NCBI GenBank assembly: GCA_036276235.1
Contig: DATBDZ010000347.1
Coordinates: forward strand, 1-37,016
Length of the DNA stretch: 37,016 nt
Direction: 5' to 3'
Origin: JANWHF01 sp036276235
GTDB lineage: Bacteria > Planctomycetota > Phycisphaerae > Tepidisphaerales > Tepidisphaeraceae
The notes beneath the pieces are model-generated. The model was not told where the DNA came from. It did not search any database and saw only the letters and a list, made by a program, of their open reading frames with translations. The translations under genes and the position numbers were made by a program. Shown here one piece after another: positions 8,960-17,005 of the stretch. Positions within the stretch are counted from its first letter, which is position 1. Every line of letters begins with the position of its first letter.

Positions 8960-10396
8960 TTAAGCCGGTTCGACACCGAACTCGTCGGAACCCATGCTGC
9001 GGAGCGCTTCGGTGCTGTCGCCGAAATGGTCGACGGGCGCGCCCATTCTTTCGAGCATTGAGACATACAGATTGCAGAGCGGCGTGTCCTTTTTGTATTG
9101 CACGTGCCGCCCGGTCTTGAGCGTGCCGCCGGCGCGGCCGGCTAGAACCAGCGGTAGGTTGCGGGGATTGTGGCTGTTGCCATCACGCATGCCGGCGCCG
9201 AAGAGGATCATCGAATGATCCAGAAGCGTGCCCTCCCCTTCCTGGATCTGATTCATCTTCTCCAGCATGTAGGCAAACTGCGTGACGTGCCACCGGTTGA
9301 TCACCTGATATTGGCGAAGCTGCTCGGGATCATTCTTGTGATGCGAGATTTCATGATGCCCGCCCTTCACTCCTTCAAGGAATGAAAAATTCCGCGGGCT
9401 GACGGCGTTGCCGAACATGAACGTGCTGACGCGCGTCATATCGCACCAGTAGCTCATCACCATGAGGTCGAGCATGAGCCGCACGTGCTCGGTGAAATCG
9501 CCGGCCTGTTGAATGCGCACCGGCTTGAGATTCGTCGGGATGCGCTCCCAGAGTTGCAGGCGCTTGTCGAGCGCTTCGATCGATTGAAGCTGTGCCGCCG
9601 ACATCTTGTTGCGCTCGGCGCGCTCTTTGGTATTGAAGTCGATGCGCTTTTCGATTGAGCGGACGGATTCGAGATAATTGTCGAGTTTTTCCCGATCGTT
9701 CTTGCCGACTTTCGATCGCAGCGATTGCGCATCGTCGCCGACCAGATCGAGCACGCTGCGATCATCCTCCGCCGACGCGCCGGAACTTTGCGGCCGGAAA
9801 ATCCGATCGAATGCCAGCCGCGGATTGATCTCCTTGGCGATGGGAGTGGTCGGCGAGCTCCAGGCGATATGCGAGCCGTAAACGCGCGTGTAGCCGACAT
9901 TGGTATCGACGCCGGTGGTGACCGGATCGATCCCCAGCTCAAGCGAAGCCAGCGCGGTTTCGCGGCCGATGTGTTGTGCCGCGAGCTGGTCCATCGAGGT
10001 GTTGCCGCTGCGCAGGTTTGCGCCGGTGGTTTTGGTGATGGTGGTGCCGGTGAGGAATCCGGAGGTCTTGACGTAATGCCCGTCGCCGCCGATCGATCCG
10101 CGGTTAAACAATTCGGTCGGGATGAAAAGCTGATCCTTAAAATCCGCCAGCGGCTGCAGCGTCGGTGAAAGCTCAAAATCCGCGCCGGTCTTCTCCGGCG
10201 TCCACGCCGTCGCGTTGACGCCATTAGGCATGTACAGCACACCGAGGCGAACGGGAAACTTAGGCTTGATCCCCACGGCGGCGTCGATCGCCTCCGCCGC
10301 CCGCGTGGTGAGCGGCGCCATCGCCTCAAGCAAAGGCAACGCCATCATCACGCCCATGCCGCGAAGAACCGTCCGCCGGGGAAGCTTTTGGATCAT
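8960..10396 (-). CDS. DUF1552 family protein with twin-arginine signal
   Basis: A 478-residue protein. The start is placed at ATG 10396 (MIQKLPRRTVLRG) rather than 13 codons upstream, because GAGG precedes it at normal spacing and the twin-arginine signal (RRTVLRGMG plus a hydrophobic segment) then lies at the N terminus. The mature part has the family's usual features: RLGVLYMPNGVN near the start, LASLELGIDP, the helical KLDNYLESVRSIEKRI, and FGAGMRDGNSHNPRNLPLVLAG near the end, recalling sulfatase-like folds. In Planctomycetota these genes normally sit directly behind a DUF1592 gene. Here that gene ends at 11551, about 1.1 kb upstream, with a toxin-antitoxin island between. The biochemical role is unknown; export as a folded protein is predicted. 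Confidence 0.88.
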   Translation of the reverse strand: MIQKLPRRTVLRGMGVMMALPLLEAMAPLTTRAAEAIDAAVGIKPKFPVRLGVLYMPNGVNATAWTPEKTGADFELSPTLQPLADFKDQLFIPTELFNRGSIGGDGHYVKTSGFLTGTTITKTTGANLRSGNTSMDQLAAQHIGRETALASLELGIDPVTTGVDTNVGYTRVYGSHIAWSSPTTPIAKEINPRLAFDRIFRPQSSGASAEDDRSVLDLVGDDAQSLRSKVGKNDREKLDNYLESVRSIEKRIDFNTKERAERNKMSAAQLQSIEALDKRLQLWERIPTNLKPVRIQQAGDFTEHVRLMLDLMVMSYWCDMTRVSTFMFGNAVSPRNFSFLEGVKGGHHEISHHKNDPEQLRQYQVINRWHVTQFAYMLEKMNQIQEGEGTLLDHSMILFGAGMRDGNSHNPRNLPLVLAGRAGGTLKTGRHVQYKKDTPLCNLYVSMLERMGAPVDHFGDSTEALRSMGSDEFGVEPA

Positions 10397-10494
10397 GAAT
10401 TCCTCTAAAACACTGTATCGCGGCGGGTCCCCCACGTTTAGTATGCCCGCTCACGTTGACGATCGCCTTTTCTCTGGGACCTTCTCTTGGGCGT

Positions 10495-10970
10495 TCATGG
10501 CAATCCCAAACTTTGGCGAATCAAATTGCGGATTCGAGCCGCGTCTCGCAGCAGCGTCGTCGCTTCCGCGGCGCTTGCAGTTCGGCCGGGATACCGGATT
10601 TCGACTGCGTAATCCGTGATCGCGGCGACGGTCGGACGAAGTGAGGCCCACATCGGCTCAACTGTTAGTGCTAGATTGAGCAGACGTTCAAGATCATGCG
10701 TCCTTGGAAATGCGATCGTCGCTTCTTCAAGTCGGGCCTTTAGAGCTTCTAAAAAAATGACCGGAACGTGAGCATCGACCGACCCGTTCCCCGTGCTTCG
10801 CTACAGCAAGATTTCATTTTTTTAGAAGCTCTTAGATACTTCTCGACGCACTGCTGAAGGTGAAAGCAAACTATATCCCGGCTGTGTTTCTTGCGGGAAC
10901 GCCGAAGCACAAGCGCGGCGGCGTAGTCCGCCTCGGCCTTCTCAACCCATTCGCGCGTGGCGGCTTTCAT
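10495..10970 (-). pseudogene. HEPN-domain toxin gene interrupted by a small palindromic insertion
   Basis: The gene starts at ATG 10970, overlapping the end of the MNT gene by 29 bases. The first 48 residues (MKAATREWVEKAEADYAAAL to VEKYLRA) carry the HEPN RNase motif R-x5-H in SRDIVCFHLQQ. The frame then enters a 79-bp inverted-repeat element and ends after 25 foreign residues at 10749. Beyond the element the family's C-terminal half resumes in another frame: LKARLEEATIAFPRTHDLER onward, ending ...LIRQSLGLP and stop at 10495. Removing 83 bases (element plus one AGCT copy) restores a perfect 130-residue HEPN protein. The intact protein would be the RNase toxin of an HEPN/MNT pair; as it stands it is very probably dead. 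Confidence 0.85.
10744..10830. mobile_element. 79-bp MITE-like palindromic element with AGCT target duplications
   Basis: The element spans 10748-10826, with perfect 13-base terminal inverted repeats TCTAAAAAAATGA and TCATTTTTTTAGA. It is flanked on both sides by AGCT (10744-10747 and 10827-10830), which looks like a 4-bp target duplication. With the adjoining AG/CT the perfect inverted arms reach 19 bases. The interior is about 50 bases of unrelated GC-rich sequence with no coding capacity. It lies inside the HEPN gene. I see no second copy in the window, so the family and the transposase that would move it are unknown. Confidence 0.75.
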
Positions 10971-11277
10971 GTAAGACGATTCCCTTGGACGTGACTTCGC
11001 GCAGGAATTGGTCGCCCATTTGAATGCGACGGCGCACCTCGGCGGGGGTGCGCACAATGAGGTCCATCGGAAACTCCCGCGGACAGGCGAGCCGGATTTT
11101 GGTGGCCGTCCGGGCGCTGGGGCCGCGATGGGGCATGACCACCATTAGATCCACATCCGAATCCTTTGTCGGACGTCCGTAGGCGTAGGAGCCGAAGAGG
11201 ATTATCTGCGCCGGCCGAAATCGGCGAGCGACCCGGTCGGCGAAATCCTGAATGTCGGCGTGCGAGGTCAAAGGCAT
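10942..11277 (-). CDS. MNT-type nucleotidyltransferase, antitoxin partner of HEPN
   Basis: A 111-residue minimal nucleotidyltransferase. The catalytic signature is complete: ILFGSYAYGRPTKDSDVDLM gives GS-x10-D-x-D, with FPMDLIVRTPAEV supplying a third acidic strand. In characterised HEPN/MNT pairs this enzyme AMPylates the HEPN RNase on a tyrosine and so neutralises it. Its 3' end overlaps the HEPN start, and a short VapB-like gene lies 6 bases upstream, suggesting one transcript. Because the HEPN gene is interrupted, this antitoxin may now have no active partner here. Confidence 0.85.
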   Translation of the reverse strand: MPLTSHADIQDFADRVARRFRPAQIILFGSYAYGRPTKDSDVDLMVVMPHRGPSARTATKIRLACPREFPMDLIVRTPAEVRRRIQMGDQFLREVTSKGIVLHESRHARMG

Positions 11278-11283
11278 TGGCGG

Positions 11284-11490
11284 CTACCGGGTGTGGGCGA
11301 ATTCTTGCAAGGGCTCGTCGAAATCGGGCGAGATCGTGACCTTTCCCTTTGCGCTGCCAGCCTTTGGTCCTTTCACGCGTTCGGTTGCAGCTTGCTCTAA
11401 AACAATAATCTCAACCTGCTTGCCGATCAGCGGAATGAGTTCCGGCAGCACATGTGAATCCAGACGTTTCTCAATTCGGATGGCGTTCAT
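11284..11490 (-). CDS. Small VapB/DUF2281-like antitoxin-type protein
   Basis: About 68 residues from ATG 11490 (MNAIRIEKRLDSHVL); a slightly longer start at 11511 is possible. The N-terminal half (PELIPLIGKQVEIIVLEQ) and the tail (KGKVTISPDFDEPLQEF) resemble small antitoxins that usually precede a PIN-domain or RelE-type toxin. The SPDFDEPL tail is the typical toxin-contact region of that group. No PIN or RelE gene follows; the next gene, 6 bases on, is the MNT nucleotidyltransferase. It may be a regulatory third gene of the HEPN/MNT island or the remnant of another system. Family assignment is from sequence pattern only. Confidence 0.6.
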   Translation of the reverse strand: MNAIRIEKRLDSHVLPELIPLIGKQVEIIVLEQAATERVKGPKAGSAKGKVTISPDFDEPLQEFAHTR

Positions 11491-11550
11491 CGAAATCTCA
11501 CTTGGAAGCAACCAACGATATTATAGCTCCTATCCGCAACAATCACATGT

Positions 11551-13398
11551 TCACTCGCTTCTGCGATTCCCGAACGGATAGCTTTGCGCGATATCGATCA
11601 CCAGCCGCGCGCTGCTGTAGTCGTTTTTTGACAGATCATCGGCGATCTGCTGAACGATCGGCTGATCGTAGTATTCCAAGCCTCTACCCAGCGCGTACGC
11701 GAGCATTTTTTCTGTGAGGTTGCGGATGAAATCTTCTTTGTGGGCAAGCAGCGCCTTCTTTAATTCTGATGGGCCGTCGAATTTTTCGCCGGTGGTGAGG
11801 ACGCCGCTGGCGTCGATGGGTTGGTCGGCTTGCGTGGTGCGCCAGCGGCCGATCGGGTCGAAGTTTTCCAGGCCGAAGCCTAGCGGGTCGAGCCGATTGT
11901 GGCAGGTGGCGCACTCGGGCCGCTTGCGATGCTCTTCAAGACGCTGGCGAAAGGTGAGGCCGGTGAGCTGGCGATCATCCGCCGGCAGCTTGCCGGCATT
12001 GGGGGGCGGCGGCGCGGGGGGAACGCCGAGCATCGCCTCCATCACCCATTTGCCGCGCAACACGGGGCTGGTGCGAAGGGGATATGATGTCACCGTCAGC
12101 ACCGCACCCAGGCCGAGCACGCCGCCGCGATTTCCATCTTCGAGCGGCACCTTTTTCAGATCGCTCCCCTTCACGGGCGGCAGGCCGTAATGCTTCGCCA
12201 AGTCCGAATTGACGAACGCGTAGTCGGCATCGATCAGCGTGAGGAGGCTTTTGTTGCCGCGGAAAATCGAATCGACGAACTCGATCGCCTGCTCGAACAT
12301 CGCATCGCGCAGGGCGGGCGTGTACTCGGGAAATCGGCGGGGGTCGGGGCGGACGGTCGTCTTGAGCTCGCGAATCTGCAGCCATTGCGTGCCGAATTGA
12401 TCCGCCAATGCGCGGGACTTCGGATCAGCAAGCATTCGGCGAACCTGCTCTTCGATCACCTTTGGGTCATGAAGTTGGCCTTCGCCCGCGAGGCGCATCA
12501 GCGTGTCATCCGGCATCGATGACCAGATGAAATACGAGAGGCGGCTGGCCAACTCATAATCGCTGATTGGATATGGATCTTTGCTATCGCGATCCTGCTC
12601 GATGCGAAAGAGAAATTTTGGCGAGACGAGAATCGCCTTAAGGGCGAGGCGCGTGGCGACTTCAAATGAGCCGCCGCGAGAGCGGGCGCGGTCGAAGAGG
12701 CCGACGTACTGTGCGACTTCAGCCTCTGTCGCCGGGCGGCGAAATGCCTTGCTCGCGAAGCGCTCGATGATGCCCTTCGCAACGTCGCTGCTCGCAGTCG
12801 CGGGATCCAGGCGCGGGAAGATGCGGTTTGGATTTGCCTCGCGCAGCACCTCGTCGGCCGCCTTGAGGTATTGCTCCATCAGGATCGGCGGAATGAAAAG
12901 CGTGTCGGCGTTGTTGTCGAACCCTTCGCCGCCGGCGCCGTCGGCGGGAAACAAATCCGCGGGATGCGATTCGACGCCCAGAAGATCATGGATCGTGTTG
13001 TTGTATTCGGCGCGATTCAGGCGATGGATCGTGACGCGGCCGGGGTCCTTTACGCTGGTCATCGCGGCGCTGAGCGTCGCGTGAACCCAGGTCACAATCT
13101 GCTGCCGCTCGATCTCGGTAGGCTGCGGCTTATTCTCCGGCGGCATCTCGCGCTGCCGCAGCTTGTCCATCACATTTCGCCAAAGCCGCGGCTCGCGCAA
13201 AATCGCCTGCTCATCGGCGAAGGTCGAGAGATTGACATCCCCTTTCACCTTCTCGCCGGCGTGGCATTTGAAGCAGTATTGTTCGAGGATCGGATGGATG
13301 GTCGATTGAAAGCCGGCGGGCGCGGGTTCGGCGTGCGCGGAGGGGCACATGAGCTGGAAAACAACGGCCGCCAAGAGCACATGAAGTATGTGAGGCAA
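11551..13398 (-). CDS. DUF1587/DUF1592/DUF1588/DUF1585 cytochrome-like secreted protein
   Basis: This large secreted planctomycete protein carries a c-type heme motif CFKCH near the N terminus (ILEQYCFKCHAGEKVKGD, PSCyt1-like). It continues through DUF1587 (IHRLNRAEYNNTIHDLLGV), DUF1595 (AFRRPATEAEVAQY), DUF1592 (YELASRLSYFIWSSMPDD), DUF1588 (GGVLGLGAVLTVTSYPLRTS and ECATCHNRLDPLGFGLENFD) and DUF1585 (LTEKMLAYALGRGLEYYD). The open frame extends to 13623, but its first 70 codons only translate a palindromic repeat. I place the start at TTG 13398, which gives a signal peptide ending SAHA; GTG or ATG starts nearby are possible. A second CxxCH (ECATCH) lies in DUF1588. Redox or polymer-degrading roles have been proposed for the family but are not established. 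Confidence 0.87.
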   Translation of the reverse strand: MPHILHVLLAAVVFQLMCPSAHAEPAPAGFQSTIHPILEQYCFKCHAGEKVKGDVNLSTFADEQAILREPRLWRNVMDKLRQREMPPENKPQPTEIERQQIVTWVHATLSAAMTSVKDPGRVTIHRLNRAEYNNTIHDLLGVESHPADLFPADGAGGEGFDNNADTLFIPPILMEQYLKAADEVLREANPNRIFPRLDPATASSDVAKGIIERFASKAFRRPATEAEVAQYVGLFDRARSRGGSFEVATRLALKAILVSPKFLFRIEQDRDSKDPYPISDYELASRLSYFIWSSMPDDTLMRLAGEGQLHDPKVIEEQVRRMLADPKSRALADQFGTQWLQIRELKTTVRPDPRRFPEYTPALRDAMFEQAIEFVDSIFRGNKSLLTLIDADYAFVNSDLAKHYGLPPVKGSDLKKVPLEDGNRGGVLGLGAVLTVTSYPLRTSPVLRGKWVMEAMLGVPPAPPPPNAGKLPADDRQLTGLTFRQRLEEHRKRPECATCHNRLDPLGFGLENFDPIGRWRTTQADQPIDASGVLTTGEKFDGPSELKKALLAHKEDFIRNLTEKMLAYALGRGLEYYDQPIVQQIADDLSKNDYSSARLVIDIAQSYPFGNRRSE

Positions 13399-13421
13399 TT
13401 TCCACTCGAGGCGGCGCGAAT

Positions 13422-13553
13422 CCTCTCCCTCTCCCCTGTACTCGGGGGAGAGGGCCGGGGTGAGGGGCCCGGTTCGCGGAAGTTTAGTCACTCTAGTTCG
13501 CATATCGCTCGTCCCCTCACCCTGCCCTCTCCCCTGAGTACAAGGGAGAGGGT
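13422..13553. repeat. Paired palindromic repeat (family A), overlapping the 5' region of the DUF1592 gene
   Basis: Two hairpin units face each other. The left begins CCCTCTCCCCTGTACTCGGG and continues through a GGGGTGAGGG tail. The right mirrors it with GTCCCCTCACCCTGCCCTCT and a GTAC centre. The same design recurs at 21666-21776 and 33766-33892, with a half copy at 32148-32199. The spontaneous translation of this repeat (LTPALSPEYRGEG) explains the spurious N-terminal extension of the neighbouring frame. Confidence 0.85.
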
Positions 13554-13588
13554 TCCAAAATCGGCTCTTTTCGCTGCATCGAACACAT

Positions 13589-15979
13589 TCAAGTAATCTC
13601 AACCAACTCACCCGAATCTCCATCCGCGTCCGGCTCGATTACAGCCGCACTCACCGGATCATCCAACGGCGGCAGGCCCAGTTCCGTTTCCATCTTCTCA
13701 GCGCGATGCGCCAGATCAGACATCAGCCGCATGTAGAGGCCGAAATAGGCATCGACCGCGGAAATCGCCACCTTGGCGATCGCACCGATTTCGTCCTTGG
13801 GCGGCAGCGCGTTGATGAGATACCGATTCAGCGGCACGGCGCGGCCATCCACCGAATAGGGATAAACCGCGCCGGCCATCTCGTTGAATAGCTCGTGCAA
13901 AAGGGCCAATGCCTTTGACGCATGCCACAGAATGGCATCGGCAAGGGCCCTGGAATTATCCATCGGTTTGATTCGCCGCAGGAGCACGTTCAGCGACAGG
14001 GCGTGGCCGCGCAGCACCGTGATGCTGGCGTGCGTGCGGCGCAGAACCATGATCGCATCGAGTTGTGAATCACCCGTGCCGGCGGGCGCGGGAGCCGCCA
14101 AGTCGTACTCGCCGAAATCTTCCTCCGGCGCGACGTCCGCCGGCTCAGGCGCTTCGAGCGGCGCGGGACGGGAAAGAGCCAGTGCGAGCTCCAATCGCTG
14201 CATGCAAACGGCCAACGCCCGATCAATCGGTGTGCCGGCGGCATCGCGCGCGGCTGCGGTCTTCTTCAAATCATGCTCCAGCGCATCATTGCTCATCAAA
14301 TCGATGCTCGGGTCTTTCGCGCCGCACTTGCGAATGCCCGCGGTGCGAAGCTCGCGCGCCAGCGTCAGCAGCGTGGCTCGGCGGGTGGCTTTGCCGCAGG
14401 CTTCGGTTGCGTCGCGGGCGAAGGGCTCCAGCTCGCAAAGTTTGGATCGCAGCGCTAGCAGCTGCTCCCCCGCCGCCGCGCGATCTTGCGGGGCGGTGCC
14501 GGGCATCGCTGGGAAAACCATTCGCTCGCTATCGATCAGATTGCGGAAAAATCGCTGCAATGCGGTGAATGTCTGCCGCTGTTGCGCATGGCTTTGGACC
14601 ATCTTCTGCGTCGTCACCAGCTTTTGCGCGGTGAACGCTTCGCCGATCTGCGTCTTGTAAAACGTCATCGATGCGATGCGGCAGAGCGCGGCAAAATCGC
14701 CGAACAGCACCCGCGCCGGCGCATCGATCTTGAACAGGCCCGGCTCGTTGCGGGCCTCGGCGGCGGCCCTGCGTGCACTGTCGCTGGGGTGAGAATCAAA
14801 CCATTTGGTTTTCCGCTCATCCGCTTGCTTGCGGATTGTCTGCCGCACTTCGGCTGGCATTGATTGCTCTCGCGCGCAGATGAGCGCCGGCAGATCATCG
14901 CAAAGCCGCCGCTCGCGCCAGGCATCGTTCAAATCGGAAAATGCCATCTTCGTCGCGACGCTTAGCGCCCGCAGGCGATCTCCCGTCGAGCCGAAGGTCG
15001 CGCTGCCGGCGACGCGGCATTCATATCCGTCGGCGTCGAACTCCATCTGCCGCATCATGAACGAGCAGGTGATGTGGCCGGCCCACAGCAAACACCACAG
15101 CACGCGGCGAGTCAGCCACACCATGAATCGCACGCACAACGCGATCAGCGTGAGAAGCCAATGCCCGCTGCGCCGCGAGAGGATCATGAGCCGCAGGTCC
15201 CACAGATCGCGCTGATATACCGCACGCGCAAACCAGCTTTCGATCGAGCGGATGATGTAGGTCAGGCGCATCCCGGACCCTTGCGAGAAATGCCCCAGCT
15301 CATGCGCGAGCACGCCCGCGAATTGCCGCACGTCCAATCCCCCCGCCAGCGGCAGGCCGATCGTCAGCACAAGATTTTTCCCCAGCATCCCGCGCCACCC
15401 GCGCCGGAACGACGCGGCGGCATTCGCGTCCATCACCACATCAATCCGCGACGGCACCGGCGCGCCCAGCGTCCGGCAGAGCCGATGAATAAACTCAAAC
15501 AGCAGCGGCTCATCCTCACGCCGCACATTGAGCGTCACCGATTCCTCCGGCCGCCTGGCGATCATCGGCTTGATCATGAACAGCAGCAGCACCACGCCGC
15601 TGGCCAGCGGACAGACGTAGAAGAGAAACACCAGCCGCCCATCGTGCAGCATCCAACTGTTGAAGTTGTGCGTGGCGTACCAATAAACGCCGTACCCAAC
15701 GACGCCGATCATCCCCAGATAACCGAGCGGCAAAATCAGCATCATCACCGCGACGAGCAGCAAGCCAAGCCGATAGCCCGGCGATACCGATTCGCGCGCG
15801 ATGCGTACATCAAACGCAGCCATCAACTGCTCGCGCGAAGGTTTGCCCTTCGATGCCCTTCGCGCGAATGCGCCGTTGGCATGGGCGCGACTACTCGATT
15901 GCGTCGCGCCTTTGGCAGGAGCGATCGCAGCATCCGCCGCGCGCGGCGTGGCAATCTTTTTGATTGCAGGATTCCCCAT
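13589..15979 (-). CDS. M48-like membrane zinc metalloprotease with long C-terminal extension
   Basis: About 796 residues from ATG 15979, which follows the stop of the upstream gene and an AAGAAG stretch; an upstream start would overlap that gene. After a disordered Ala/Lys-rich N terminus come two hydrophobic spans (GYRLGLLLVAVMMLILPLGY and VFLFYVCPLASGVVLLLFMI). The catalytic motif HELGHFSQG lies near residues 226-234, with a further hydrophobic stretch and then MEFDADGYE, which supplies the third zinc ligand typical of M48 peptidases. The remaining 450 or so residues are mostly helical and acidic and are not a part I recognise. Members of this clan act in membrane-protein quality control. 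The substrate here is unknown. It is probably co-transcribed with the zinc-ribbon protein upstream. Confidence 0.82.
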   Translation of the reverse strand: MGNPAIKKIATPRAADAAIAPAKGATQSSSRAHANGAFARRASKGKPSREQLMAAFDVRIARESVSPGYRLGLLLVAVMMLILPLGYLGMIGVVGYGVYWYATHNFNSWMLHDGRLVFLFYVCPLASGVVLLLFMIKPMIARRPEESVTLNVRREDEPLLFEFIHRLCRTLGAPVPSRIDVVMDANAAASFRRGWRGMLGKNLVLTIGLPLAGGLDVRQFAGVLAHELGHFSQGSGMRLTYIIRSIESWFARAVYQRDLWDLRLMILSRRSGHWLLTLIALCVRFMVWLTRRVLWCLLWAGHITCSFMMRQMEFDADGYECRVAGSATFGSTGDRLRALSVATKMAFSDLNDAWRERRLCDDLPALICAREQSMPAEVRQTIRKQADERKTKWFDSHPSDSARRAAAEARNEPGLFKIDAPARVLFGDFAALCRIASMTFYKTQIGEAFTAQKLVTTQKMVQSHAQQRQTFTALQRFFRNLIDSERMVFPAMPGTAPQDRAAAGEQLLALRSKLCELEPFARDATEACGKATRRATLLTLARELRTAGIRKCGAKDPSIDLMSNDALEHDLKKTAAARDAAGTPIDRALAVCMQRLELALALSRPAPLEAPEPADVAPEEDFGEYDLAAPAPAGTGDSQLDAIMVLRRTHASITVLRGHALSLNVLLRRIKPMDNSRALADAILWHASKALALLHELFNEMAGAVYPYSVDGRAVPLNRYLINALPPKDEIGAIAKVAISAVDAYFGLYMRLMSDLAHRAEKMETELGLPPLDDPVSAAVIEPDADGDSGELVEIT

Positions 15980-15984
15980 ACTTC

Positions 15985-16575
15985 TTAACCAATCGCGCCC
16001 GCCGGCTCCGCTCCGCATTCCGGACACCGCCGCGGCGACGCTCGCAGATCATACCCACAATTCGCGCAGAATCCCGGCCGAATTCGACGCCGCAGCAACC
16101 GTCCGGCCAATCTTCCCGCGCACCACATCAAGCCGGCAAAGGCAATGAATGCCCAATATGGAATTGAAACTACGCGAACAATGAGGAATCGGTTCCCCGT
16201 ATTCAGGCGGATCGTGCCGCGATCGAACCCCAGCCAATTCCCATCCCCTGCCTCCTTAAACTCCATCGTGGCGATCAAAGGTCCGCTCGAAAGCGGCCCT
16301 TGTACAAGAAAGTTGTTGTAGTAACGACGTTGCGTATCCACAATTACCCTGAATTCGAGCATGATCGCCCACGGTCCCGGCCCGTGTGTTTCCACCCACG
16401 ATACAAATAGGCGTCCATCCGCCGACTGAATCTGCGGCCGATTGCTCCCCACCACCTCCGGCAAAGACCAACGCCCCAAATCACTGTGGACCCAACAAGC
16501 CGCGGCAAGAATGCCGAGGCAGACCGATGCCCAGGTGAAACCTCGCGCGGCACGCTGGAAAAATCTCCGAGACAT
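15985..16575 (-). CDS. Membrane protein with C-terminal zinc ribbon
   Basis: A 196-residue protein. The N-terminal segment FTWASVCLGILAAACWVHS is a signal anchor, the middle (about 40-130) is a soluble domain of unknown type, and a second hydrophobic span follows (YWAFIAFAGLMWCAG). After a basic stretch the tail reads CANCGYDLRASPRRCPECG, a four-cysteine zinc ribbon that ends many small planctomycete membrane proteins. The tail is predicted to be cytoplasmic. Its stop at 15985 lies 3 bases before the protease start, so the two are probably translated together. The function is unknown. Confidence 0.78.
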   Translation of the reverse strand: MSRRFFQRAARGFTWASVCLGILAAACWVHSDLGRWSLPEVVGSNRPQIQSADGRLFVSWVETHGPGPWAIMLEFRVIVDTQRRYYNNFLVQGPLSSGPLIATMEFKEAGDGNWLGFDRGTIRLNTGNRFLIVRVVSIPYWAFIAFAGLMWCAGRLAGRLLRRRIRPGFCANCGYDLRASPRRCPECGAEPAGAIG

Positions 16576-16764
16576 ATCTCTGTCCTATTGCGTCAGCCAT
16601 CCGTGGCCAATCGATCTGATCGACATGCGGACATGATACCTCCCCCGTCAGTACCAAGGGTCAGAAAAGCATTATTCGTTTCGGGAATAAGGCCCCAATG
16701 GGTGCAAGAGGTCGCGGTACTCCGGCCCGTCACGCAGCCACGCCGCACACGCGCTACACGAGAA

Positions 16765-16827
16765 CGGCGGGCAGTGCCCGCCCTACGCGCGGCTTTCGCC
16801 CGTAGTAGGGTGGGCACTGCCCGCCGC
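16765..16827. repeat. Palindromic repeat (family B) in a 430-base gene-free stretch
   Basis: The left arm (16765-16787, core GGCGGGCAGTGCCCGCCCTA) and the right arm (16801-16827, core TAGGGTGGGCACTGCCCGCC) match at about 20 of 21 positions and form a long hairpin. The arms are themselves partly palindromic (GGGCAGTGCCC). The surrounding stretch 16576-17005 holds no convincing gene. The upstream genes are divergent, so a promoter could lie here, but I see no clear one. Confidence 0.75.
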
Positions 16828-17005
16828 ATTTTCCGTGAGACCTGTGGCTGCGACTGAACCCGACGACACAGGTCTGCGAGTACGCCGATCCGTGGCACCC
16901 GAGGAGGACACGATTGAGGTGACGCTCAATGATTCGGCCTTCCCGCGCAGTGATCTTGGCTAATAATGGATGTTGACGCGAGAGCCGCGAACCACGGGCA
17001 AAAAA

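Noticed and set aside
10451..10651. 66-residue minus-strand and 62-residue plus-strand frames beyond the HEPN insertion
   Set aside because: They overlap the displaced C-terminal half of HEPN, which explains the sequence better in its own frame.
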